Below, in pieces: positions 1 through 13,147 of a stretch of 64,000 nt of DNA; position 1 is the first letter of the stretch, and the number at the start of each line of letters is the position of its first letter. The notes under the pieces are model-generated. The model worked only from the letters and a program-made list of their open reading frames with translations. It ran no database searches and was not told the origin of the DNA. The position numbers were made by a program, and so were the translations under genes. The DNA comes from Actinernus sp. WN-2022. Lineage: Eukaryota > Cnidaria > Anthozoa > Actiniaria > Actinernidae. The stretch is from contig JAOWCC010001634.1 in the NCBI GenBank assembly GCA_030867875.1, forward strand, positions 137,970,365 through 138,034,364, written 5' to 3'.

Positions 1-68
1 GTACAATGTCTAGTATATGTACAATGTTACTACATGTATCTTTTTGTTTCTTTAAACATAATCTCCAG

Positions 69-374
69 GAGCTGCATTTGGAATAGCACCAGCAGGCTCT
101 ACAACCTCAACTAATGTAGGATTCACATTAGGACCTACAGCTGTTCCAACAGCAGCTGCTAGTGCATTTAAGTTTGGAACCCCTGGTGTTACCACTACAG
201 GGCTCCAGATGGGAATGACAGCTCCTGCTGCAACGACTGCAGCTAAAACAAGCTTTGTATTTGGTCCAACTGTCTCCACACCAGCAGCATCTGGGTTTGC
301 ATTTGGTGGGCAAACTGCTTCAATAGGCACAGGTGCCACCCCTGGGGTTATTACTCTTGGTGGACCCTCTGCAG
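69..374 (+). CDS. FG-repeat nucleoporin exon, unit A, first exon
   Basis: Internal exon of a host gene for an FG-repeat nucleoporin, a protein whose disordered FG/LG-rich region lines the nuclear pore and binds transport receptors. The translation is Ala/Thr/Gly/Pro rich with spaced AFG, FTLG, FKFG, FVFG and FAFG motifs. It is bounded by an acceptor (ctccag before 69) and a donor (GCAG then GTATAG after 374). The length is 306 bp, and it starts and ends in phase 1, so it can be duplicated or skipped without a frame change. The composition resembles the N-terminal half of NUP62, but no coiled-coil part is in view. An identical exon lies at 4285. Splice sites are inferred by eye. Confidence 0.6.
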
Positions 375-959
375 GTATAGAACACAAACCACCTATGTAC
401 ATGTACATTGTGCATGTTTGTAGACATATTCCCTTAGTACATGTACATTCAGTCAGGATATATACTACATGTAGATTTAGGGTAAGGGATGACATGAAAT
501 AGCCTTTGAAATATTCCTGACCAAAGAAATATGAATCAACATGCATTAGCTTATTGGCTTCTTCTAAAACAGTTATTATATAAATTCGCACTCAGTTTCT
601 AAGATGGGAAAGACGAAGGGCTAACACTCTAAACGTCAGCTGCTATTTACTTAATCCTACAGTGGTTAACATACATGTACATGTACCTTAATATTGATCC
701 ACTTTTAGTTGATTAATTATAAGTACTAGTGTTTATCAAGTCCCGTTTGATGCAAACTAACACTGATTTTTACATGAACTAGTACATGTATTACATCGAT
801 TCTATATCCAATAATTGACTAGATAATTTATCTTGGAATAGGGACAGAGATATTTTACAAAATATATTTTATTTGTTATATAGTATTACAGCTGGTGGGG
901 GCCTGCTTTTACTCCCCACTACATTAATTGTTTTGGACACACTACACTCGACTCACAGT

Positions 960-1135
960 TGATTTTACAAAGGGAGGAAAAACCAGAGAACCTGGAGAAA
1001 AACCCTCAAATGCAGATAAGGAATCAACAGCAAGCCTAATTAACTCACATACATGTATGGTGCCCATGCTGGAAATCGAACCTGGGACCGCAGCGGTGAG
1101 AGGCGAGTGTTTTACCACTGCAACAACCTGCATCC
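960..1135 (-). repeat. tRNA-derived SINE (family 1)
   Basis: Read on the minus strand, this has a tRNA-like head with an A-box-like GCAGTGG and the B-box GGTTCGATTTCC, followed by a body ending in a Cys/Thr-rich pyrimidine tract. The same body follows a tRNA-like head at 37570-37735. A duplicated copy is at 5177-5352. Confidence 0.6.
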
Positions 1136-1399
1136 CCAGTGTAGTCTATGTCGATTTGTGCAGGCTCTTCTTTCTTCCCCTCCCTTGCCCCTCCCTTCAT
1201 TTTTGTCCTCACCCCCTTTTGACTGCATGTCACAGGTGACCCAAAACAAATTACAGAAGAGCCGGCAAGCAGGCTAATACATGTACATGTGAGAATCATT
1301 GATAAAAATCTTCGGAAAATAATGATAAATGACAATAATAATTTAATAATAATGGAATTAATCAGTGACATATATATCTACGAGGTGGCTCTTCATCCA

Positions 1400-1605
1400 C
1401 TAATGAGCCTGTGTTTTAGCATCCTTATCCAAGAAGACGTGAAGATCTAACCATTTGCAGCTGAAGAACAAAATTGTTTCACAAAGGCAGCACATTCTAC
1501 TCAGTTATTTAAGACCCTGAGTGTTGGTCCGGCGGGGGTTTGAACCGTCAACCTCCTGCACAACAGCTGGCACTTAGCCACTGAGCTAACCAGAAGGCAT
1601 TGACA
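1400..1605 (-). repeat. tRNA-derived SINE (family 2)
   Basis: The minus strand begins with a tRNA-like head (GGTTAGCTCAGTGGCTAAG as A box, GGTTCAAACCC as B box). The body is shared with 5617-5820 and, more diverged, with 11945-12125. Confidence 0.65.
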
Positions 1606-1667
1606 TGACTGTACATGAGACATGACTGTACATGCCAATCCTGATAAAACCTGTTAATTTTGTACAG

Positions 1668-2129
1668 GTACCACTCCCTCACTTGGTGCTACAACAGGGC
1701 TAACACTTGGTGCCAGTAACCCATGCACACCAGCAACTTCTGGTCTAGGTGGCTTTGTCCTTGGTGGTACATCATCCACAGCAAAAACAAGTCCAGCAAC
1801 TGGACTTATCCTTGGCACAGCTACTGCTACTCCAGCTCTGCCACGTTTTAGTGCCATGCCCCAGACAGAGGGACTTAAACTTAGTGAAACAACCGCAGTA
1901 TTGACTGGATCAAGCCCTAGTTTTGTATTGGGTACCCCTACAGTTGGTTCCACAGTAACTACTCAAGGACTAGGGCTTGGGGCTCTTAAAATGCCCACAG
2001 CTGGTGCTGCAGGAGCTGCAAGTTCAGCATCAGTCTCAGCACTTAGTGGGTTCAAGCCCGTTGCCAGTACTACTGCACCAATAGGTATTGGGTTGAGTAC
2101 ATTAAGTAGCTCAACTGCAACATCAGCAG
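1668..2129 (+). CDS. FG-repeat nucleoporin exon, unit A, second exon
   Basis: Second FG/LG-repeat exon of the same nucleoporin-like gene. The acceptor is tgtacag before 1668 and the likely donor is GTGGGA at 2130. At 462 bp it is phase 1 on both sides, matching the first exon. The translation is Thr/Ala/Gly rich with GLTLG, GFVLG, GLILG, FVLG and GLGLG motifs. If the donor is not used, the frame reads on to a stop at 2171-2173, which could be an alternative 3' end. The intron between the two exons (375-1667) holds two SINEs. The gene identity (NUP62-like) is inferred from composition only. Confidence 0.58.
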
Positions 2130-3284
2130 GTGGGATATCATTCGTTAATGGTGAAATACAGGCTGTGTATTAATGTAACAGAAAAACAGAGAGTAGATTT
2201 CATATGAGTGGGCTTTAGTTAGAACTGTGACAATGACTTACAATGTATAGCTTGGTTATTCCCATAATTGTTTTTGTCTTTCTGATGCAATCAAATTACA
2301 GAGTTACGGTACAGTATTTAAGTTTCAGCTTGATTATGGTAAGGCTGTACAGGCATCTCATACGTTGTACCACTCATACAAAATCTGCTCGACCTACTAA
2401 ATATTAAAGGAGTTGAAACACAATAAAATTATAATATTGTAATGTCTCTGTATTTTGGACTTAGTTCAATTAATTTGTATTGGCAGTGGTTTCTCAGTTG
2501 ACGCTTGAGGCTCTTGGTATACCCTGGAATCAAGAAATATGTTTTTAACCTAAAAAGCTATAGTCTACTATTTTGCAAATCAAACTAATGATTTAATCTT
2601 AATTGGACTTTGAGGAACTGGCCTGGGCCTTGAACTAAAAAAAAGTGCTTCTAAACCTTGCAATTATTATATGTATACCGGTCCTATGAATCGGCTCCAA
2701 AACGCTTTGAGTATTTCAATGAAAAACGTTTTGGATAACAAAAAAATACACTATGTTCATGCTTGTTTGAAATACTGGGGGAAAAACAAACTTTCCTGAA
2801 CCATGTCCGCGTAAGTAATTTAGCCTGGATCTATTCCAGGATGACGTCATCTAATTAATTCAACTTGGCAATAATTTGAAACGTACTTCAAATTTTGACT
2901 AAGAGGACTTCTTTACTAACAACTCACGAACTGTGTATATACTCTGTGTAATAAATCGATGTTGTTGTCAGGTCTATCCAGGTTTTTAGTTACAATTGCA
3001 TGATGGGTATTGGATAAATTATATGAAGAAAACAAACAAAAAATAACTTGTAGAATAAAGGTAAATCAGCGCAAAAAAAAAAGAGAAGAAAAGAGAAGAA
3101 AACGGAAAATTGAAAACATCATCGAAACTTTGAGTGCGCGCGCTAACGTTGTTCGAAATGACGTGCTCTTATTGCACATTTAACATTCACGTGTGTGTAT
3201 CGCCTTTAATTTCAGCCAATCAGCAATTTCCACGTCACGTACTTACACTGTACCCTTGGTCCAAGTATTGTTTATAGAATAAAT

Positions 3285-3418
3285 ATAATACATGGACACA
3301 AGGAGATATTGCATTTATCTTCTTGTGTTCAACTCAATATCTCACTCGTTCACTGTGCTCACTTGTGAGATATCGAGTTGAAGATAAATTCCATAGCTCT
3401 GCATGCCCATGTATTATT
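3285..3418. mobile_element. Small fold-back MITE
   Basis: The imperfect inverted arms both begin AATACATGG and share a GATATC/CTCAC core near the centre, forming a hairpin of about 130 bp. There is no coding capacity. The rest of 3176-4216 shows nothing recognisable. Confidence 0.5.
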
Positions 3419-4284
3419 CTCGGATCAATTGCAGAACACAATGCCACTAGGCTAATTAATAATTCATTTTCTCAAATTTTCATACAAACCTTCTCAAATC
3501 CTACATTGTAACCCCCAAATTAGAAAACAACCTAACCATTTTGAACCCCAAATCATTCATAGAACAAATCTAAATACCCCTGAACTATAATGGAGAATTT
3601 AGCAAAGTTTTCAAGTGATCTTTTTAAGTGCCACTGCAGTGGCATTGTATTCTGCAGTTTATCCTTATGTATATGCATTTCTAATACCTATCATTCAAAG
3701 CTACAAAATTAATGTAGACGTCCACAATCGATGACAATCTATTATCGGAAATCCAGTCGATACAATTAGTTAATTGATATTGATTGGTATTGACCAATCT
3801 ATAATCATAAATACAATGTAGATGGACAAGCACCATACATACATTCCATTTGGAATCCAGGAACAGATACTGTACAATATAGCCTGGTCCCCTTGCAACT
3901 AGAATTACAGGCCCAGAACCCCCCACATCTGGAATTCTAAAATGCTGCCCATGGAAGCGATACAGATATTTTCTGTATTAACTTAGTACCCAATGTCAGA
4001 AGCTAGGGTTGGGAAACTATTAGGTCAAATTTTCACTATTTCAAACAAGTGTACATTTGTACAATGTAGAACATACAATGTAGGGTATTCTTTGTGAACC
4101 AACACTTTCTTCACAGATCTGAAGTACAAATTGTACTCCTGAAGTATGATTTGGACATGTATACATTGTACATGTAAGTATAAAAGTTGTAAGTCATAGA
4201 AGGGTTACATTATTTTGTACAATGTCTAGTATATGTACAATGTTACTACATGTATCTTTTTGTTTCTTTAAACATAATCTCCAG

Positions 4285-4590
4285 GAGCTGCATTTGGAAT
4301 AGCACCAGCAGGCTCTACAACCTCAACTAATGTAGGATTCACATTAGGACCTACAGCTGTTCCAACAGCAGCTGCTAGTGCATTTAAGTTTGGAACCCCT
4401 GGTGTTACCACTACAGGGCTCCAGATGGGAATGACAGCTCCTGCTGCAACGACTGCAGCTAAAACAAGCTTTGTATTTGGTCCAACTGTCTCCACACCAG
4501 CAGCATCTGGGTTTGCATTTGGTGGGCAAACTGCTTCAATAGGCACAGGTGCCACCCCTGGGGTTATTACTCTTGGTGGACCCTCTGCAG
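4285..4590 (+). CDS. FG-repeat nucleoporin exon, unit B, first exon
   Basis: Second copy of the exon at 69-374, 4216 bp downstream, with the same acceptor, donor and phase and an identical translation. It is part of the tandem duplication. Because both exons of each unit are phase 1 to phase 1, a transcript could splice all four exons in series and lengthen the FG domain. The other possibility is that one unit is a silent duplicate or an assembly artefact. Confidence 0.58.
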
Positions 4591-5176
4591 GTATAGAACA
4601 CAAACCACCTATGTACATGTACATTGTGCATGTTTGTAGACATATTCCCTTAGTACATGTACATTCAGTCAGGATATATACTACATGTAGATTTAGGGTA
4701 AGGGATGACATGAAATAGCCTTTGAAATATTCCTGACCAAAGAAATATGAATCAACATGCATTAGCTTATTGGCTTCTTCTAAAACAGTTATTATATAAA
4801 TTCGCACTCAGTTTCTAAGATGGGAAAGACGAAGGGCTAACACTCTAAACGTCAGCTGCTATTTACTTAATCCTACAGTGGTTAACATACATGTACATGT
4901 ACCTTAATATTGATCCACTTTTAGTTGATTAATTATAAGTACTAGTGTTTATCAAGTCCCGTTTGATGCAAACTAACACTGATTTTTACATGAACTAGTA
5001 CATGTATTACATCGATTCTATATCCAATAATTGACTAGATAATTTATCTTGGAATAGGAACAGAGATATTTTACAAAATATATTTTATTTGTTATATAGT
5101 ATTACAGCTGGTGGGGGCCTGCTTTTACTCCCCACTACATTAATTGTTTTGGACACACTACACTCGACTCACAGTT

Positions 5177-5352
5177 GATTTTACAAAGGGAGGAAAAACC
5201 AGAGAACCTGGAGAAAAACCCTCAAATTGCAGATAAGGAATCAACAGCAAGCCTAATTAACTCACATACATGTATGGTGCCCATGCTGGAAATCGAACCT
5301 GGGACCGCAGCAGTGAGAGGCGAGTGTTTTACCACTGCAACAACCTGCATCC
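5177..5352 (-). repeat. tRNA-derived SINE (family 1), duplicated copy
   Basis: Copy of the SINE at 960-1135 carried along by the tandem duplication, with single-base differences. Confidence 0.6.
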
Positions 5353-5616
5353 CCAGTGTAGTCTATGTCGATTTGTGCAGGCTCTTCTTTCTTCCCCTCC
5401 CTTGCCCCTCCCTTCATTTTTGTCCTCACCCCCTTTTGACTGCATGCCACAGGTGACCCAAAACAAATTACAGAAGAGCCGGCAAGCAGGCTAATACATG
5501 TACATGTGAGAATCATTGATAAAAATCTTCGGAAAATAATGATAAATGACAATAATAATTTAATAATAATGGAATTAATCAGTGACATATATATCTACGA
5601 GGTGGCTCTTCATCCA

Positions 5617-5820
5617 CTAATGAGCCTGCGTTTTAGCATCCTTATCCAAGAAGACGTGAAGATCTAACCATTTGCAGCTGAAGAACAAAATTGTTTCACA
5701 AAGGCAGCACATTCTACTCAGTTATTTAAGACCCTGAGTGTTGGTCCGGCTGGGGTTTGAACCGTCAACCTCCTGCACAACAGCTGGCACTTAGCCACTG
5801 AGCTAACCAGGAGGCATTGA
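5617..5820 (-). repeat. tRNA-derived SINE (family 2), duplicated copy
   Basis: Copy of the SINE at 1400-1605 within tandem unit B. Confidence 0.65.
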
Positions 5821-5884
5821 CATGACTGTACATGAGACATGACTGTACATGCCAATCCTGATAAAACCTGTTAATTTTGTACAG

Positions 5885-6316
5885 GTACCACTCCCTCACT
5901 TGGTGCTACAACAGGGCTAACCCTTGGTGCCAGTAACCCATGCACACCAGCAACTTCTGGTCTAGGTGGCTTTGTCCTTGGTGGTACATCATCCACAGCA
6001 AAAACAACTCCAGCAACTGGACTTATCCTTGGCACAGCTACTGCTACTCCAGCTGTGCCAAGTTTTAGTGCCATGCCTCAGACAGAGGGACTTAAACTTG
6101 GTGAAACCACCACAGTATTGACTGGATCAAGCCCTAGATTTGTATTGGGTACCGCTACAGTTGGCTCCACAGTAACTACTCAAGGACTAGGGCTTGGGTC
6201 TCTTAAAATGCCCACAGCTGTCTCAGCACTTAGTGGATTCAAGCCTGTTGCCAGTACTACTGCACCAATAGGCATTGGGTTGAGTACATTAAGTAGCTCA
6301 ACTGCAACATCAGCAG
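5885..6316 (+). CDS. FG-repeat nucleoporin exon, unit B, second exon
   Basis: Second copy of the exon at 1668-2129, with the same acceptor and donor. It is 432 bp, exactly 30 bp (ten codons, an Ala/Gly/Ser stretch) shorter than the unit A copy, and it has several amino-acid differences, so the units are not identical. The reading frame is kept throughout, which argues for function or for a recent origin. If the donor is not used, the frame ends at a stop just before 6361. Confidence 0.56.
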
Positions 6317-8939
6317 GTGGGATATCGTTTGTTAATGGTGAAATACAGGCTGTGTATTAATGTAACAGAAAAACAGAGAGCAGATTTCATATGAGTGGGC
6401 TTTAGTTAGAACTGTCACAATGACTTACAATGTATGGCATGGTTATTCCCATTGTTTTTGTCTTTCTGATCCAATCAAATTACAGAGTTACGGTACAGTA
6501 TTAGTTTCAGCTTGGTTTAAACTAATGATTTAATCTTAATTGGTCTATCCAGGTTTTTAGTTACAATTGCATGATGGGTATTGGATAAATTATATAAAGA
6601 AAACAAACAAAAAATAACTGGTAGAATAAAGGTAAATCAGCGCAAAAAAAAAAGAGAAGAAAAGAGAAGAAATCGGAAAAATGAAAACGTCATCGAAACT
6701 TCAAGCGCACGCTAACGTTGTTCGAAATGACGTGCTCTTATTGCGACAGCTGCGCGCGCAAACTAAAATTGAAAACTTTTCACTCAAATGACAGATATAT
6801 AATGGTCTGCATTTTCTCCTTTTTGAAGGCTTTCATTATAAAATATTATCTAGAAAGACAGGGACGTCAAAGCTAACGTAAATTTACGTCAAAATCCCTG
6901 GAAAGACTGGTTTTGAGATACTTAAAATGTTTGTGCTGCCATGCGGTCTACAAGACATTCGATCTACAAGACATTCAACGTAAAATCTACCCATCTGGGT
7001 TCCATAGGTTAAAGCTAGGGGCTGTGTCACGGTAATAGACTTTACATTTGCGTTCCGTGCCGGAAAGAGCTATTTCCACCGATTTTGATATGAACTAACC
7101 AACCTCTCGGCCATGTGGGATGCTTAAAATGAAAGCAAATATGGAAAAATGTGTATATAAACAGTCTCCAGGGAAATATTGAAAATCCTTTCAATCAAGC
7201 ATTAAGGGAGGCAAGTTTTAACTGTTTGTATCCAATTAACAGCTACCAACCGAGCGATTGCTCGATACATGCGCAGTACCATGACATAGCCCTTTCAAAT
7301 GTTTTGCCTCTTGTTGATTAATATCGTTTACAGTGAGCGCAGAATGTGCGAGTAGTGTGGTGAGTGTGCTGACGGCCAACATTCACATTTTACCGTCTCG
7401 CTCAGCAACTCAAACTGCCTTCGGCTGTCGCTTTAATATAAATGCTATTTATTACCAATAAAGGGCAAAACATTTAACTTCTGGTATCCAGCGTAAAATC
7501 AGGCTGACGCAGAACATGATCTGGTCACTTGGGCAAAGGTTTCATTCCCGGCCGCCTGGTCTTAGCAGTGCGCGCACATGTACAGTACATTTTCTGGCAC
7601 GTCGCGCGTCAGGTTCCGCGTGCCGCGCGTCGGGATTCTGGCGCGAGGGAAACTGGAAGTCGTTCAATGTTTGCCTTCGGCCCGCGCGGGAGCTCCGCTA
7701 TAACATGGATCTTGGATACATGTATTTATTTCCATTCTAGTATACGTACGTAATACCGGAAGATATATAAAAATAATATTAAATAATAATGTTCAATATC
7801 AGTGTTGAAAGTCTGAGAAATAATAAATAAATAACTTATTGAATAACTTTTCAAAGTCGCCTCAACCAGAGCGGGGAGCGCATATGTTGGATGGCAGGGC
7901 CAACGGCGGCACGAAAAGACGTTAATGTTGCTGCATTAATTGCATCAACGGGCATGCGATTCCACACCCAGACAGTTCGAACGAATAATTAGTAGGTAAA
8001 CGGGAGCACTCTATAGTTAGTCGTAGAGTAGTATATTGATCAGTGTGCCTTGAGCTGGGAATAATATTGGGAGGAAAGTCTATACCCACCAAGCCTTCAC
8101 GAATCTCATAAAACATAGTGGCTTGCAATTGGTGGGCAAGTCTTCGACTCTCAAGGGAGTCTCAACCCAAGGCACTTACAAGTTCCGAAGTACTGGAATA
8201 CCGGTCTATTTACGTTACAGACAAAACGCGCTGCATTTTCTGCACCTGCTCTAACTTATTTACATAAAAAGTTAATTAGTTTCTTGCTTTTCTTTGTAAA
8301 CTTATTCAGCCCGGCATTGAACTGCCTGAAGTTTGGCCGGTTACCTCAGACTTCAGGTCTAGCCCTGACGAGAGGATATCGTGAAATATTTGCTAAAATT
8401 CATTTTAGCTCGGCACAAAACAATACTCCGTCTTTAGCCAGTTACCGAGTTTTTGACACCCAACCTTGGTTTTCACGTAACGTCATCAAAAATCTAAACT
8501 ATAAGTCCTACAAAGCTGTTCTTTGTAGATATTCTAGACATCGATAATAAAAGTCTACACAGAAAATTTCACATCGATGGAGTGTATTGTTCCGGACAGA
8601 ACGACGCAGGCATAAAAATCCATGTAATTGTGTCAATTTCTTACTTTAACCCAATGGTTTTGATGGGAAATTAAGCTTTTATATGTTATATTTGTATTTT
8701 TGTTTTATGGCTGCCATGTCTCAGAGAGGGACACAAAGATGGCGGCCGCATACAAAGTACTGTAAAATTGTCCTATATTCATTCGCCCACAGATCCGTTA
8801 TTAGGAAATAATATTTGGGTTATAAGTGTATTTTTGGTACATGTAGTTCTACAAGGACCAATATGTTTTATTTGCTTTAATTTTATCAATACAAACCAAT
8901 TTTGCGATCGCGTTTCTCGACGATGTAAAACCACCAATA

Positions 8940-9089
8940 GAGGTTTTGCACCACCACGTGATGGCAGCCATGTTGGTGGCCAGAACAATGAGATTTGTTC
9001 AATCATGTGAAAAATTAAATCTCAAAGGAATAACATTCTATTGTTCTGGCCACCAACATGGCTGCCATCACGTGGTGGTGCAAAACCTC
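8940..9089. mobile_element. 150-bp MITE, 50-bp TIRs, TA target
   Basis: Near-perfect 50-bp inverted repeats beginning GAGGTTTTGCACCACCACG, flanked by TA on both sides (8938-8939 and 9090-9091). This suggests a Tc1/mariner-type non-autonomous element. A near-identical copy is at 48589-48738. Confidence 0.8.
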
Positions 9090-9195
9090 TATACAATTTT
9101 TAAAATATCTCTTCTATTTAACAATTAGACTGAGCTCGAAGTTTCTATTATACAAATAGTGTGTCCGTCGAGGAACTAGATAGTTGTCCGCGGAA

Positions 9196-9271
9196 ATTTG
9201 ATGTCCTTAAAACTAATATAAGCCCGAGAACGAAGTTCGAGTGCTTATATTCTAGTTTTAAGAACATCAAA
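9196..9271. repeat. Inverted repeat hairpin
   Basis: The arms begin TTTGATGT and end ACATCAAA and share a TTAAAACTA/TAGTTTTAA and TATAAGC/GCTTATA core around a short loop. It is probably a MITE. Confidence 0.45.
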
Positions 9272-11944
9272 TAATATAATGTCCAAGAGAAAAAAATTGT
9301 GGTGAACTATAGCGCCTGATAGTTTGCACTAACACGTCACGTGATCGCTTTTGGACAATGAGCGCGCGCCAAAATTTTGTGGTGTAATATAACGGCTGTT
9401 AGTTGACGAGGTGTGTAGCTACGAGTCAATTATCAGCCATAGAAACTGAGAGCGAGTAGTCTAATATTTTTAGTAGAAACCATCAAGTAGTTCAAAACTG
9501 AAACAAGAACTGAGATTTTCTGACATTTCGACGACTTGGCAACCATTGCTTTGTTTTTGAAAACTGGATTTCTCGATACTCACTATCCATCAAAGAATAG
9601 ATAGATAGTAGCTCAATTGACCTATATTTTTATGACGTCAAATCAAAACAATCTATTGTTTAAACGCTAAGGATCACGGTCGTGGGAGGGGGACAAAACA
9701 ACAACAACAACAAAGGAAATCGCTATCAAATGCATTTTGTAGAACGTAGAATAGCGGTAACAGCCACCAAATACGGTAAATATTGTGGGATAAACATTGA
9801 TACAGCTGATAACTGGAAACCAGACAATTCGAAGTTAAATTTTCCTCAGCAGAGCAGATTTAGTTCAAAATTCTATTGTTCATGTCGATTCTGTCCCCCT
9901 CATAAACAATCCGTGACGTCATAATGATATAGAGTAATTAGATTGCAGAACATGTTGGATCTGTTTAAACAGGCCTTTAGGTTACTTTCTTTATTTGTTA
10001 ATGAAAGTATGTTAAAATAATATACTTGCTTTCCAATATATATTAAGGAATCTTAAGTTCTTCTCCTTATCTATATTTACATTTACTCTGCAGGTGAACT
10101 AGAGATGTTGAATTCAGGATTCGCGTGGTGCCGTAATTCGCCAAAGAAACCCAAGCGATCCAAAAAAGTTTGAGATTGACCAAATGTTAAGTGATAGCAT
10201 AGACTTTGAATAGCACGGTCATTTTTCGGCTCTTTAGATTTTAAATATATAGTTTTGTTGCATTTGTGAACCATCTGAAACAAGAGCCCATCTGGGCTTC
10301 CACTCGGGCCACATGAGATTGAAGATGAAATACACTTTCATTTGAAATCCTCTTAGTAATAACTCAAAGGAAAGAATTATTAGCTAAATTTAGAAGTCTT
10401 TAGGAGTGGCCGGTAGCGCGGTGACTTTCATTCTCTGCTCCTCTAGTATATGTAATTTAATATTTTTGTTTTTCTCGTATGTAAATTGAAGAAGTTGACA
10501 TTTTAATTTAAATACTACTTATTCAAATAACACACATTTACAATTTAGTCTTCTGTTCTGTTATACTGCAGGTTCCGATTGTCTCAAATGTATGTTTATA
10601 TTTGTACCATATTATAAGTTGTATCCTGTCCATCCTGTGATGGAGCTAGCTATGTCAATTTGTGTGCTGTTCTTGCTATAGCGATACTACTGTTTGTAAA
10701 CACGACGTCATTTATATATTTGCATATATAATGTGGTTGGCAAAAAAAACGCGTGTTTGTATGACTTGTATGGAGGGTGGAGGAACTGAGAACAGGGAGG
10801 AAGAATTTAGCATACAGGGAGGAGGGAGAAAATGGGATCTACATATACATGCTCTAGAGAGAAATTTTAAAACTCGCTAGGGAGGAGGGAGAAATGTCGG
10901 GAAAAAAATAGGGAGTGTCAGATCTCACTACCCGTTCCTCTCCACTCTGTATGGGACTCACAAAATACATCTAAAGTCTCAATTCTGCTTCCAAGTCCAA
11001 ACATGGTTATCAAGCTAAATGAAGGATTCTTCCGTTTTCCCCATATTAACAGACATGTAACAGTATCTTAATCCAGTAGACTCTCTCCAGCTAGGTTATT
11101 CTGTCGTAAAACATGCCTTAGCTGTGTAGTTGACCTGACCCAAACTGTCAACAATTTTACCATTGACAGATTGCCTAATGTTATGCCCGGGAATATATTT
11201 CTGACAATGACTCATCGATCTATATATCCTTGTCTCGTAATGACAACAAGACGCTAAGTACAACCTCAGCAACAAGTCTTTAAAATAACACATGCAATGT
11301 TCATTTTAACTTCCTCCCAGCGATTTAGCATTCAGTTTTGAACTGTATTCAGTAGCTTTGTGTATTTACTGGCAGCTACCACAGCAGTGTTATGCATGTA
11401 TCAGTGGCTTCCCCCAGGGGTCAGGTACCCTGGGGATTTGTCCAAATGCCCAATCAAACCCCCTGGTATAGGGCACAACAAATAGTAAAAATTCATACAA
11501 GGTTGGTCCCCTTGGTTTCTAATCCATGGACAAAAGTGAGGTTCCCACCCTACCCCCCCCCCCCCTCACCAATGGGCAACAAACAATTAATTCTGACAAG
11601 GTTCCCATGGATCCACCCCTGATGGAAGCTGCTGATACATGCATTATTTACCCATCCATTTACAACAACAATTAAACAAAATTGTTTAAGGCAGCAGTCA
11701 TGATTATGTTTTATGTAGTATGTAATCTACTGGATTTAGCCTGTATATTTATAATATATAAAATGTATATAGTGGCACCAAGGGAACTAGTACTACTACT
11801 ACTATCAGAAGAGAGAGTCTGTATTTAGCATGGTATTGCTATAATTGGGGACAAATTTATTTACTCTCTATATCTATACAACTATATAATTCCACTACAC
11901 TTGAGGGTGGTCACTACCAGAGTTTTGGTTGCATTCTCAGTGTT

Positions 11945-12125
11945 GGCCTACAATTTAACATTGTGATCCAAGAAGACACAAAGCTTTTAGACCATTTGCA
12001 GATGTGACAGAGCATGGCATGCAGTACCAGTTCTCCCAGTTATTTTAAGGTCCTACCTGGATTTGAACTCTGACTACCTCCTGCACAACAGACTGACACT
12101 TAACCACTGAGCTTACTGGTTCTGT
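11945..12125 (-). repeat. tRNA-derived SINE (family 2), diverged copy
   Basis: Resembles the SINEs at 1400 and 5617. The minus strand has a tRNA-like head with a degenerate B box and the same body. Elsewhere in 9300-13140 I see no gene, only a short C homopolymer near 11551-11564. Confidence 0.5.
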
Positions 12126-13147
12126 GATGGGCCAAATTTTGTTCAGATAAAATTAATCGAATTCTATTAAAAATACATCTGAGACATTGAATACATGTAG
12201 TCCATGGAGTTTTAGCATAGTTTTTGTCATAAATAAATGTTATTATTATAGCCAGAGAATAATACTGGTTCACTACTCATGCTCTTGCGATAAGTGATAA
12301 TGGATATATAATGAACTACAACTGCCAAATGCTGCACGTTTGCCCGTGGGGAGGGGTGCTGTTAATATATTGTAACCAGGACTGATCAGTATTACTTTCA
12401 TTCTGGATGAGATAGGACGTATTTCTCAGCAAATATTAGTTTTTATGCATTTTCTACAAGTAAAACTCTATTATGCTAGAGAAAATAAGACTTGAGTTTG
12501 TACCCTTTCTCTTCATATTTATTTATTTACTAGAAGTAATAATAGATTATCAAAGTGCGTTCAACATATTTTTGAAGAGAAAGAACTGTGGTAACAGTCT
12601 GAAAAGCTGAAAATTGCTGCAATGAATGTGGACGGTGTACGTAATCCTGATCAAAAGTGCTTGTTTTTTAACTAATGTGAAAATTTTGATGTCTTGCCTT
12701 ATATGTTAATATACAAGGGGATGCATCTGGGTATAAAACTAATTATCTTTGTGTAACATTAAATCATTGGATGCGATGCTTATGGGGCTATATGTATACA
12801 TGTGTGTTTTATATGGTTACGGCATTGATTTGAGAATTAGCAGCACATTTTGCTGTGTGGTATACAGTGTAAAGCAATAATTGAAGTTAGTGTAGAACAC
12901 AAATCAACTCAGGCTATGTAGCTACATACATTTACATACATACATGAACTTTATTTGAGTGTCAATAGTATTTAGCTGTAAAACTAATTGGGGACACTAT
13001 ATTACAGGATATATATAAAGGGATTAATATAAAGTACGTATAAATAAATATTACAATTCAGATGTGTATAAACTGAATTCCAGTTCCTAGAACATAAACT
13101 ATATATGGATGTGTATAAAGTATAGCCCATGCAGTTCCTTCGATTCA

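Larger units (their letters stand above)
1..3175. repeat. Tandem duplication, unit A
   Basis: This segment is repeated from 4217 with near identity, including exons, introns and both SINE insertions. The window opens inside the unit, so a further copy may lie upstream. After the second exon it holds no recognisable gene (2174-3175). Confidence 0.9.
4217..6742. repeat. Tandem duplication, unit B
   Basis: Copy of 1-3175. Unit B lacks the stretches corresponding to about 2338-2580 and 2607-2970 of unit A, and it differs by scattered substitutions and small indels. Homology ends near 6742, after which 6743-8937 shows no gene or repeat that I recognise. Confidence 0.9.

Noticed and set aside
52..591. 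179-codon minus-strand frame, repeated at 4268-4807
   Set aside because: Antisense of the nucleoporin exon and intron; the plus strand has matching splice sites and FG motifs.
7560..7700. CpG-rich island or promoter with GCGCGC palindromes
   Set aside because: Short, with no adjacent gene or exon; more likely part of an old repeat.
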